In this document: positions 45,317-51,859 of the stretch, piece after piece | Layout of the letters: each line of letters opens with the position of its first letter | Numbering within the stretch: position 1 is the stretch's first letter | Assembly: GCF_018127925.1 (NCBI RefSeq) | Contig: NZ_CP072348.1 | Coordinates: forward strand, 131,501 to 195,500 | Direction: 5' to 3' | DNA: 64,000 nucleotides | DNA from: Prevotella melaninogenica | GTDB taxonomy: Bacteria; Bacteroidota; Bacteroidia; Bacteroidales; Bacteroidaceae | Made by a program: the position numbers and the translations under genes | Notes under the pieces: model-generated | Told to the model about the DNA's origin: nothing | The model's database searches: none | Seen by the model: the letters and a program-made list of their open reading frames with translations, nothing else

Positions 45317-46084
45317 TTATTTCTTATTCTTTTCAATGATTTCCTTTGCAAGGCTAAGATGATTCTTTGCACCTGTAGAGTCAGCATCATAGAGGATAAC
45401 TGGTAAACCATGACTCGGACTCTCAGAGAGTTTCACGTTACGCTGGATAACAGCCTTGAAAACTAACTCTTGGAAGTGGCGCTTCACCTCATCGTAAATC
45501 TGACGGGCAAGACGCAGACGACTGTCGTACATCGTCAGCAGGAAGCCCTCTATCTCCAACTTTGGATTTAGCTTACTCTTGATAATCTTAATGGTGTTCA
45601 ACAACTTGCTGATACCTTCCAATGCAAAGTATTCACACTGCACAGGAATGATAACAGAGTCTGCTGCTGTCAATGCATTGACAGTAATCAAACCGAGTGA
45701 CGGACTACAGTCTATCAGGATGTAATCGTAATCGTCACGGATTGGAGTAAGTAAACTGCTCATAACCTTCTCACGACCATTAAGCTTCAACATCTCAATT
45801 TCAGCTCCAACAAGGTCGATATGGCTTGGAACAATGTCCAATCCTTCTATGTCAGTTGTGTAGATAGCGTCTTTTATGTCGGCATGGTCAATGATACATT
45901 CGTAAAGCGAACAATCCACCTCTTTGATATCCACGCCCAAACCGCTGGAGGCATTCGCCTGCGGATCGGCATCAATCACCAGTACAGACTTCTCAAGCGT
46001 TGCTAAAGAAGCCGCCAAGTTAATGGTGGTAGTCGTCTTTCCGACGCCGCCTTTTTGGTTGGCAAGTGCGATAATCTTTCCCAT
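45317..46084 (-). CDS. parA: chromosome partitioning ATPase ParA/Soj
   Basis: 255-aa MinD/ParA ATPase. Deviant Walker A KGGVGKTTTTINLAA (about residues 10-24), Walker B-like DYILIDCSPSLG, and the VPVQCEYFALEGI-type switch region (IIPVQCEYFALEGISKLL). Works with ParB to segregate the chromosome origin. The 210-nt gap to parB is unremarkable. A -7 box (46118-46125, minus strand TATCTTTG) lies 34 nt upstream and is back to back with the surE promoter. Confidence 0.95.
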   Translation of the reverse strand: MGKIIALANQKGGVGKTTTTINLAASLATLEKSVLVIDADPQANASSGLGVDIKEVDCSLYECIIDHADIKDAIYTTDIEGLDIVPSHIDLVGAEIEMLKLNGREKVMSSLLTPIRDDYDYILIDCSPSLGLITVNALTAADSVIIPVQCEYFALEGISKLLNTIKIIKSKLNPKLEIEGFLLTMYDSRLRLARQIYDEVKRHFQELVFKAVIQRNVKLSESPSHGLPVILYDADSTGAKNHLSLAKEIIEKNKK

Positions 46085-46117
46085 TTTTCTATTTAATCCT
46101 ATACATTTATTAGGCTA

Positions 46118-46125
46118 CAAAGATA
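46118..46125 (-). promoter_or_regulatory. -7 promoter box for the parA operon
   Basis: Minus strand TATCTTTG, 34 nt before parA. Divergent from the surE -7 box (TACTTTTG, 46169-46176). Confidence 0.55.
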
Positions 46126-46168
46126 CATATTTTATATGAGATTGCAGGGCTTTATAAACCTTTTTTCG

Positions 46169-46176
46169 TACTTTTG
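46169..46176 (+). promoter_or_regulatory. -7 promoter box for surE-lpxB
   Basis: TACTTTTG then C, 22 nt before the surE ATG at 46199; this supports the downstream start. Confidence 0.5.
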
Positions 46177-46198
46177 CACAGAAATCAAAGTGAAATTT

Positions 46199-46972
46199 AT
46201 GAATTCTAAGAAACCACTCATACTTATATCTAACGATGATGGATACCACTCTAATGGTATTCGTACGCTCGTTTCATTTCTTTCTGATTTTGCAGAAATT
46301 GTTGTCTGTGCCCCTGAAGCAGGACGTTCGGGTTTCTCATGTGCTTTTTCGGTGGTTGACTATCTGCTGTTGAAGAAACGGAATAATATCCCTAACTGTG
46401 AAGTTTGGTCATGTTCGGGTACGCCTGTAGACTGTGTGAAACTGGCGTTAGACCGTATTCTTGTTGACCGAAAGCCTGACCTTATCTTGGGAGGTATCAA
46501 TCATGGAGATAATTCATCAGTCAATAATCATTACAGCGGGACGATGGGTATTGCCTATGAGGGGTGTATGAAATATATCCCTTCTATTGCCTTTTCAAGT
46601 TGTGATTACGACCCTAATGCCGACCTATCTTACCTACGTGATTACGTAAGACTTATTGTCAAGAAAGTTCTTGCTGATGGTCTGTCAAAAGGTGTCTGCC
46701 TAAATGTGAACTTCCCTAAGGTTGAGAAGTTTGCAGGGCTGAAAGTTTGCCGTATGGGGTGGGGGAGTTGGACAAGAGAGGTTGAGGCTTGTAAGCATCC
46801 TCGTGGCTTCGATTACTATTGGATGACAGGGCATTATCGTAACGATGAGCCTGATGCAACCGATAATGATCAGTGGGCATTGGCGCATGGATATGTAACT
46901 GTTACGCCATCGAAGATTGACGTGACGGATTATGAAGTGCTCGATAAGATGAAATCGTGGGAATCTCTTTAA
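46199..46972 (+). CDS. surE: 5'/3'-nucleotidase SurE
   Basis: 257-aa phosphatase that hydrolyses nucleoside monophosphates. Starts MNSKKPLILISNDDGYHSNGI, which carries the metal-binding DD pair; further marks are VVCAPEAGRSGFSCAFS, CSGTPVDCVKLALD and LGGINHGDNSSVNNHYSGTMGIAYEG. The frame extends 21 codons upstream, but the promoter box at 46169 lies inside that extension. 12 nt before lpxB, so an operon. Confidence 0.93.
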   Translation: MNSKKPLILISNDDGYHSNGIRTLVSFLSDFAEIVVCAPEAGRSGFSCAFSVVDYLLLKKRNNIPNCEVWSCSGTPVDCVKLALDRILVDRKPDLILGGINHGDNSSVNNHYSGTMGIAYEGCMKYIPSIAFSSCDYDPNADLSYLRDYVRLIVKKVLADGLSKGVCLNVNFPKVEKFAGLKVCRMGWGSWTREVEACKHPRGFDYYWMTGHYRNDEPDATDNDQWALAHGYVTVTPSKIDVTDYEVLDKMKSWESL

Positions 46973-46984
46973 TTCTTTGATATT

Positions 46985-48184
46985 ATGAAGTATTACCTGA
47001 TAGTTGGTGAAGCATCTGGCGACTTACATGCCTCACGCCTTATGCAGTCGTTGATGCAGTATGATCCAGAGGCTGAGTTTCGCTTCTTTGGTGGTGACCT
47101 GATGGCGAAAGTGGGGGGTACACGTGTGAAGCATTATCGTGAACTTGCCTATATGGGGTTCGTTCCTGTATTGCTGCATCTGCCCACTATCTTCAAGAAT
47201 ATGAAGATGTGCAAGGAAGACATCATGCGGTGGAAGCCTGATGCGGTCATCCTTGTCGACTATCCAGGGTTTAATCTTAGTATTGCAAAGTTTGTAAAGA
47301 AGAATACCAATATTCCTGTCTATTACTATATCTCCCCAAAGATATGGGCATGGAAGGAGTGGCGTATCAAAGCTATCAAGCGTGATGTAAAAGAAATGTT
47401 CTCTATTCTTCCGTTTGAAGTTCCTTTCTATGAGAAGAAACATAATTACAAAATACATTACGTTGGTAATCCGACTGCCGAGGAGGTTGATAATTTCCGT
47501 CATGTCTATTCGGAGTCGAAATATGAGTTCTGTCAGCGTAATGGCTTGTCTTCTAAGCCAATTATAGCTCTTCTTGCTGGTAGTCGTAAGCAGGAGATAA
47601 AGGATAATTTGCCTTCAATGTTGGAGGCTGCACGTCATTTTGAGGATTATCAGATGGTGGTTGCAGCAGCACCATCTATCACTGAAAGTTACTATAGAAA
47701 GTTTTTAAATGACAGCGAGGCAAAGATGGTGAAGACACAAACTTATGAACTTCTGAGTCATGCTACAGTAGCACTCGTTACCAGTGGTACAGCAACGCTT
47801 GAGACAGCTTTGCTGAATGTTCCACAGGTTGTCTGCTACGAAACGCCAGTTCCAAAGTTGATTCGCTTTTCTTTTAAACATATTATTAAGGTGCGTTTTA
47901 TCTCGCTTGTCAATCTTATTGCCGACAAGGAGATTGTGCAAGAACTTCTTGCTGATCGTTTCTCAATTCGCAATATTGCCAACGAGTTGTATCGGATCCT
48001 TCCTGGTCAACCTTCGCGTGAACGTATGTTAGCTGATTATCAACTTGTTCGTGAACGATTAGGTAACGAGGTAGCACCTGATAATGCGGCAAGAATTATG
48101 GTCGAAAAGCTAACAGGTAGACAGGTTTATGAGTTGTCAAGTGAACCTGAAAACGAGTATGTTAGTGAGCAAACTTATGAATAA
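46985..48184 (+). CDS. lpxB: lipid-A-disaccharide synthase
   Basis: 399-aa GT19 glycosyltransferase that condenses UDP-2,3-diacylglucosamine and lipid X in lipid A synthesis. Family marks: YYLIVGEASGDLHASRLM at the N-terminus, FFGGDLMAKVGG, LVDYPGFNLSIAKF, YYISPKIWAWKEWRIKAIKR, FILPFE-like FSILPFEVPFY, YVGNPTAEE, IALLAGSRKQEI and TSGTATLETALLNVPQVVCY. Full length. The combination surE-lpxB is common in Bacteroidota. An AT-rich palindrome array follows the stop. Confidence 0.95.
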   Translation: MKYYLIVGEASGDLHASRLMQSLMQYDPEAEFRFFGGDLMAKVGGTRVKHYRELAYMGFVPVLLHLPTIFKNMKMCKEDIMRWKPDAVILVDYPGFNLSIAKFVKKNTNIPVYYYISPKIWAWKEWRIKAIKRDVKEMFSILPFEVPFYEKKHNYKIHYVGNPTAEEVDNFRHVYSESKYEFCQRNGLSSKPIIALLAGSRKQEIKDNLPSMLEAARHFEDYQMVVAAAPSITESYYRKFLNDSEAKMVKTQTYELLSHATVALVTSGTATLETALLNVPQVVCYETPVPKLIRFSFKHIIKVRFISLVNLIADKEIVQELLADRFSIRNIANELYRILPGQPSRERMLADYQLVRERLGNEVAPDNAARIMVEKLTGRQVYELSSEPENEYVSEQTYE

Positions 48185-48261
48185 ATAGATTGCTCGAAAC
48201 CATGTGTTATTTATTAAGTAATACATTACTTTTAGTAAAACAAGTCTATCTGTCTCGAATT

Positions 48262-48349
48262 CTTTTCACGAATAAAAATATTTCTTTTCATGAAGAAAAA
48301 TATTTATTATCGTGTAAATAATTATTTCTTTTCATGAAAATAATTTGTT
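48262..48349. repeat. AT-rich iterated palindrome array (TTTTCATGAAAATAATT type), copy 2
   Basis: Same family as 6876-6966: TTTTCACGAATAAAAATATT, TTTCTTTTCATGAAG, ATTATCGTGTAAATAATT and TTTTCATGAAAATAATT follow one another. Confidence 0.6.
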
Positions 48350-48373
48350 ATGAATAGATAAATAAGAAAGAGA

Positions 48374-48549
48374 GGATGTATCAAAATGCAAATACCATTT
48401 TGATAATCTTATAGTTTGAAACAATTCATTAAAAATGACCATTTCTGTACTCGTTTGTGAGTAAAGAAATGGTCTTTTCTTTGCCTTTAAAAGAATCCTA
48501 CTTATAGATAGAAAGTGTCAAGTTATTAATTCGCATTTTAACACACCCT
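48374..48549 (+). repeat. 176-bp-type MITE with internal terminator, copy B
   Basis: Left end GATGTATCAAAATGCAAA, right end CGCATTTTAACACACCC. The internal GACCATTTCT ... AGAAATGGTC hairpin (about 48437-48476) ends in a T-run. Same orientation as the copy at 51661; the two flank cassette 3. Confidence 0.8.
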
Positions 48550-48638
48550 CTACTTGCATATAGCTCCTGCTACCAGCTTCCCTCTCTTTCATCACCAACT
48601 AAACCATTTAGTTTCCATCCTCCTCTAGCAAACTGTGC

Positions 48639-48682
48639 ATTTCACTCCCCTCCCTATGGGGGAGGGGCCGGGGGAGGGGCCA
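48639..48682 (+). repeat. GC-rich palindromic repeat, copy 5
   Basis: TTTCACTCCCCTCCC, TAT, GGGGGAGGGG, CC, GGGGGAGGGG, CCAG. Same family as the etf-region repeats, at the 3' end of the cassette 3 HU gene. Confidence 0.7.
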
Positions 48683-48702
48683 GTTGTTGTTGCTGTTGTT
48701 TT

Positions 48703-49173
48703 TTACCCTGCCACTGGTCCACCCTCTTGTTTATTCTCCTTTTCTTTCGGCTCGGGGGCGGGGGTGAGGCTTTTTTTCTCCTTCCACTCTTCCCAATAAA
48801 TATTATCCGAAACCAGCGAACGAGTGGCAACTTTGTTACTCTGCGTGCGCGAAGTCTCGGGAATGAAGCGTACACGAATGCCCTTTATCTGCTTTGCCGT
48901 GACTTCTTCTGGTTTTGCGATACCTTTATCGGCGTTAATGGTGTAGTAAAACGTGCCCACGCCCTCCAACTTCACCGTGCGACCCTCCGCCATGAAGGAT
49001 GCCATCACACCACCTAAGTCCTTCAGTACAGCATACGTGTCACCACGACTCACGGTTGAAATCAATGCCAATCGGTCAGCCACTTGATCTGTTGTTACGG
49101 GCTTCCCCACGGTTATTGCTTCTGGATACCATAGCCCTGTTAGCTTCTTCTTTACTTTCTTAAAAAATGCCAT
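48703..49173 (-). CDS. HU-family DNA-binding protein, cassette 3
   Basis: 156-aa HU/IHF-fold protein, but of a different branch from those of cassettes 1 and 2. It starts FFKKVKKKLTGLWYPEAITVG, then VTTDQVADRLALISTVSRGDTYAVLKDLGGVMASFMAEGRTVKLEGVGTFYYTINA and KGIRVRFIPET, followed by a charged Pro/Glu tail ending EGGPVAG. This resembles the common Bacteroidota HU proteins of ~120-160 aa. It occupies the same slot: downstream of the lipoprotein and a palindrome array, same strand. So position is conserved while the subfamily is not. Confidence 0.82.
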   Translation of the reverse strand: MAFFKKVKKKLTGLWYPEAITVGKPVTTDQVADRLALISTVSRGDTYAVLKDLGGVMASFMAEGRTVKLEGVGTFYYTINADKGIAKPEEVTAKQIKGIRVRFIPETSRTQSNKVATRSLVSDNIYWEEWKEKKSLTPAPEPKEKENKQEGGPVAG

Positions 49174-49249
49174 AATATTAATGTTTTAAAGTTGATAAAT
49201 ATGATTTGTAAATTGTTTTCTTATTCGAGTCACCCTCGGTATGGGACTG

Positions 49250-49324
49250 AGGGTACCTAAGTATCATACTTAGGGTACCTGAGTATCATACTTAGACCCC
49301 CTAAGTATCATACTTTGGTACCCT
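49250..49324 (-). repeat. cassette 3 private palindrome array
   Basis: Three iterations of GGGTACCTAAGTATCATACT or close variants (CTAAGTATCATACTTAG is the palindromic core), between the lipoprotein and HU genes. No other copies in the window. Confidence 0.75.
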
Positions 49325-49405
49325 ATTTATAAGCCCTTGATTATCAATCACTTACAAAGGGTCTATTTTCACCCCTTTTTGTCATGTTTTTTCGCATTAA
49401 TTCAT

Positions 49406-49446
49406 GCCTTTTAGAGGGCGACACCTATAAAGGGCAATCGCGAGGA
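49406..49446 (-). other. VR3 downstream element (conserved with VR1)
   Basis: After the stop, TCGCGATTGCCC, TTTATAGGTGTCGCCCTCTA and AAAGGC match the cassette 1 flank nearly base for base, but the right hairpin arm is cut after GGC. Absent after VR2. Confidence 0.6.
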
Positions 49447-49611
49447 CTACTCGAACCCGTCGACCCTGTACCCGTACCAGCGGCCGTAGAAGTTCATGTT
49501 GACTTCGTTACTGTTGAAGACCAGGCCGTACGCGCTGTAGCTGTACCATGGGCTAGCACTTGACGACCAATAGTAGCCTTGGTCGCCAACATTGTCCAGC
49601 TGATTAGAGTG
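49447..49611 (-). other. DGR-type variable repeat candidate VR3
   Basis: Compared with VR1, constant positions are shared (GGTTACTAC, CAGCTG, GTTGGC, TATTGGTCGTCAAGTGCT) and variable codons differ mainly at bases 1 and 2 (GAC/CAC, GGT/AAT, AAC/GAC, GGC/GAC, TCC/TAC). Confidence 0.62.
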
Positions 49612-51030
49612 GTAGTAACCCAAGGCGGGCAGGTAAAAGTATTTGCCTGCGTCAGCAGCGGAAGGAAGGGTCAGAGATACAGACCAGGTTTGGTTGTTGT
49701 TTGATGTACGCCAATCTGTGCCGTCGTAGGCTGTGTTGCTGTTGTAATGACCTTCTGTCTGTAATACAGACTTCTTCTTAAACCACATACCACCTTTATA
49801 TAAATGACCCATAGTTGTCCATAACTCATCTGTATCCCAACGAGGATCGCCATAGGCAGCGTACCATGTCATCTCGTTTACGTTGAGAAGATCTTTACAT
49901 GATGCGTGAGTGGCGTCGAAGCGACCTGAACCACCGCCTTCGTTGTAGTAACGAGAGTCAGTGTTGCTCTGGGGGTAGTTGCTGGAAGTCGTTGCGCCTG
50001 GAAGCCAACTATTGAGAGTTGGCTGGCCTACGCCTGCTGACAAGTTTTTTGTCCATTCGTAACCCTTCCAGTATTGTTCCTGAGCGTCCCACATATAGTA
50101 ATGGTCACCATCGTAGTTCTTTACGTCAAGGTTAGCAGTGATATTATAATACTTGTTTTGGTCGTAGGTTGCTGATGCCAATGTCTTGGTTATAGTTCCC
50201 TCTGTACCTGTTGCAATGTCTTTCACCCAATAACGTATCTTTAGTGTGTGAGTTCCTGGCTTTACCACAACGTATGTACCATTGGTAGCTGCACTTGTAG
50301 CGTTATTAGTTAAGGGGAAACCGTTAGCGTATGTTCCGCTACCAACTGTTGAAACAACAATTTTCTTACCACTACCTGTACCCGTTAGTTTACCTGTAGT
50401 TGGGTCAAGCGTGTAAGTACTAGTAATGTCGTTATCTGAATTTACTTCTACTTTTGTCAAATAGCAGTCATGTAAGATTGTATTGCTGGTACGTGGCAAG
50501 AAGAGAAGGTAAGCCGCCTTGTGGTCGAGTGTGAAAGCAAATCCATTCTTTGTATTTGACCATGCTGCATCTGCCATACCACAATCGCCTGATGCACCAA
50601 AGTGAACGGTGGTATTTGGCATTGCCTGGCTCTGATTTGCAGCGATTGTAACTTGATTCTGATTGCCATTCTGACCTGGGTAATAAACCTTATAGGTGCT
50701 AGTCTTTGTAAACTTGCCAGGTACTTCGAACTTAAAGGTGGCTGTCTTTTCTGTTGGAGCATTACGACTTTGCTGCCATATACCGTTATCATCCTTTACC
50801 CAAATCTTGTCGCCTGCTTCCCAATAGAAAGCACCATTGCTTTCCATGGATGTGCGAGTTGCTGGGTCGCCCGTTGAGAAGATGGTAAAGTTCTTATTGT
50901 TATCTGTGCCATTAGGGTTCTGCGCTATGTCCTCATTAGCACAAGAAGCAAAAGCTAATCCTATACTGAACACAAGTGCCAAAGACTTTAGTCGTGATGC
51001 GAATGAATGTTGTTTCATTGTTTTCTTCAT
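49447..51030 (-). CDS. fimbrillin-like lipoprotein with variable YWSSS C-terminal domain (cassette 3)
   Basis: 527-aa paralogue of the 15087 and 37118 proteins. Lipobox LAFASC (about residue 30), then TRTSMESNGAFYWEAGDKIWVKDDNG, YKVYYPGQNGNQNQVTIAANQSQ (shared with cassette 2), GTHTLKIRYWVKDIA, YYMWDAQEQYWKGYEWTKNLS (shared with cassette 1), and a C-terminal domain from NVNEMTWYAAYGDPRWD to YWSSSASPW and the end GYRVDGFE. The mosaic of cassette 1-like and cassette 2-like stretches suggests recombination between copies. Likely surface adhesin. Confidence 0.82.
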   Translation of the reverse strand: MKKTMKQHSFASRLKSLALVFSIGLAFASCANEDIAQNPNGTDNNKNFTIFSTGDPATRTSMESNGAFYWEAGDKIWVKDDNGIWQQSRNAPTEKTATFKFEVPGKFTKTSTYKVYYPGQNGNQNQVTIAANQSQAMPNTTVHFGASGDCGMADAAWSNTKNGFAFTLDHKAAYLLFLPRTSNTILHDCYLTKVEVNSDNDITSTYTLDPTTGKLTGTGSGKKIVVSTVGSGTYANGFPLTNNATSAATNGTYVVVKPGTHTLKIRYWVKDIATGTEGTITKTLASATYDQNKYYNITANLDVKNYDGDHYYMWDAQEQYWKGYEWTKNLSAGVGQPTLNSWLPGATTSSNYPQSNTDSRYYNEGGGSGRFDATHASCKDLLNVNEMTWYAAYGDPRWDTDELWTTMGHLYKGGMWFKKKSVLQTEGHYNSNTAYDGTDWRTSNNNQTWSVSLTLPSAADAGKYFYLPALGYYHSNQLDNVGDQGYYWSSSASPWYSYSAYGLVFNSNEVNMNFYGRWYGYRVDGFE

Positions 51031-51063
51031 TGTTACTTTGTTTTTTTAGTTTATTACTCTCTA

Positions 51064-51270
51064 TTAGTCTTCCCACATTGAATGTTCTCCCTCACCTTCA
51101 CCTTCGGACATCCAATTAGGAGCCTTCTTGGCATCTCCCGATGTTCCACCTGATTGTGCTGGATTATGCTGACCTGGCATAGACGCATCCATCAAATTAG
51201 TGGTTTCGTTTACTTGAATTATCATGCACTCTGGTGCAGAATAACTCTTCTTTACTTGCTTTTTTCTCAT
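51064..51270 (-). CDS. cassette 3 small conserved protein, 68 aa
   Basis: MRKKQVKKSYSAP start, MIIQVNETTNLMDASMPGQHNP core, AQSGGTSGDAKKAPNW linker and acidic GEGEGEHSMWED end. The frame runs upstream from 51270 through MPFCELDFKQNKN (Met at 51339) and on, without a stop, across the leader hairpin to the dinucleotide tract. So slippage by one unit would fuse the leader to this protein. I annotate the 51270 start by homology to cassettes 1 and 2. 33 nt separate it from the lipoprotein gene. Confidence 0.7.
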   Translation of the reverse strand: MRKKQVKKSYSAPECMIIQVNETTNLMDASMPGQHNPAQSGGTSGDAKKAPNWMSEGEGEGEHSMWED

Positions 51271-51339
51271 TACTTCATTGATTAAAATAGTTGTTATTTC
51301 GTTCTTATTTTGCTTAAAATCGAGTTCACAAAAGGGCAT

Positions 51340-51378
51340 AAAAAAGCGAACAAAGGAAACTCTTGAAAGTCCTTTGTT
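51340..51378 (-). terminator. cassette 3 leader hairpin (putative attenuator)
   Basis: On the minus strand AACAAAGGA (51378-51370) pairs with TCCTTTGTT (51357-51349), followed by CGC and six T (51345-51340). Stem arms are identical to the other two cassettes. Confidence 0.65.
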
Positions 51379-51440
51379 TACAGGGGTTACGGCACGCTTC
51401 GCGCGCGCGTATGCGAGAAGAAAAAATGTGTTATTAGACG

Positions 51441-51560
51441 CTAGGTGCGCATAGTGTGTGTGTGTGTTAGCAATTTATTTGGATTGACCAAAGATAAAGT
51501 GCAAAAAGATGCAAAGAATTCGATAATTCTTTGCAGTACTTCGTTCACTTGATATGTCAT
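51441..51560 (-). CDS. cassette 3 leader ORF ending in an (AC)n tract
   Basis: 39 codons from the ATG at 51560 (in-frame GTG at 51575). The start VKQLAMTY and FFAxF pattern match the cassette 2 leader. Thr-His repeats come from (AC)7, then MRT and stop at 51441. One of the other frames stops at TAA near 51435. The third is open to the end of the small-protein gene. Loss of one AC unit or gain of two would enter it. Confidence 0.55.
   Translation of the reverse strand: MTYQVNEVLQRIIEFFASFCTLSLVNPNKLLTHTHTMRT
51454..51467 (-). repeat. (AC)7 simple sequence repeat
   Basis: Fourteen bases of AC on the minus strand, at the same place as the longer tracts of cassettes 1 and 2. Shorter, so probably less slippage-prone now. 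Confidence 0.9.
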
Positions 51561-51580
51561 TGCTAATTGTTTCACGGCGG

Positions 51581-51612
51581 CAAAGGTAAGGCTTTCTTTT
51601 AATTCAGCCAAA
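51581..51612 (-). promoter_or_regulatory. surface cassette 3 promoter
   Basis: Minus strand TTTG (51612-51609), 20 nt, TACCTTTG (51588-51581): a full match to the Bacteroidota consensus. Confidence 0.7.
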
Positions 51613-51660
51613 TAATCTTGATAGAAATCTTTGTTTCGTCTTAAATTACTATGAAAAAGT

Positions 51661-51836
51661 GGGTGTGTCAAAATGCAAAAACCATTTTGATAATCTTACG
51701 GTTTGAAACAATTCATTAAAAAATACCATTTCTGTACTCGATTTTGAGTAAAGAAATGGTCTTTTCTTTGCCTTTAGAAGAAGCCTACTTATAAATTGAA
51801 GGTTGTCAAGTTATTAATTTGCATTTTGACACACCC
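51661..51836 (+). repeat. 176-bp MITE with internal terminator, copy C
   Basis: Best-preserved copy. Ends GGGTGTGTCAAAATGCAAA and TTTGCATTTTGACACACCC are inverted repeats. The internal ACCATTTCTGTACTC ... GAGTAAAGAAATGGT hairpin with T-run can end alaS transcription (minus strand) and anything arriving from the left. Confidence 0.85.
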
Positions 51837-51859
51837 TTTCTTTTTTGTATTTAATAGCT

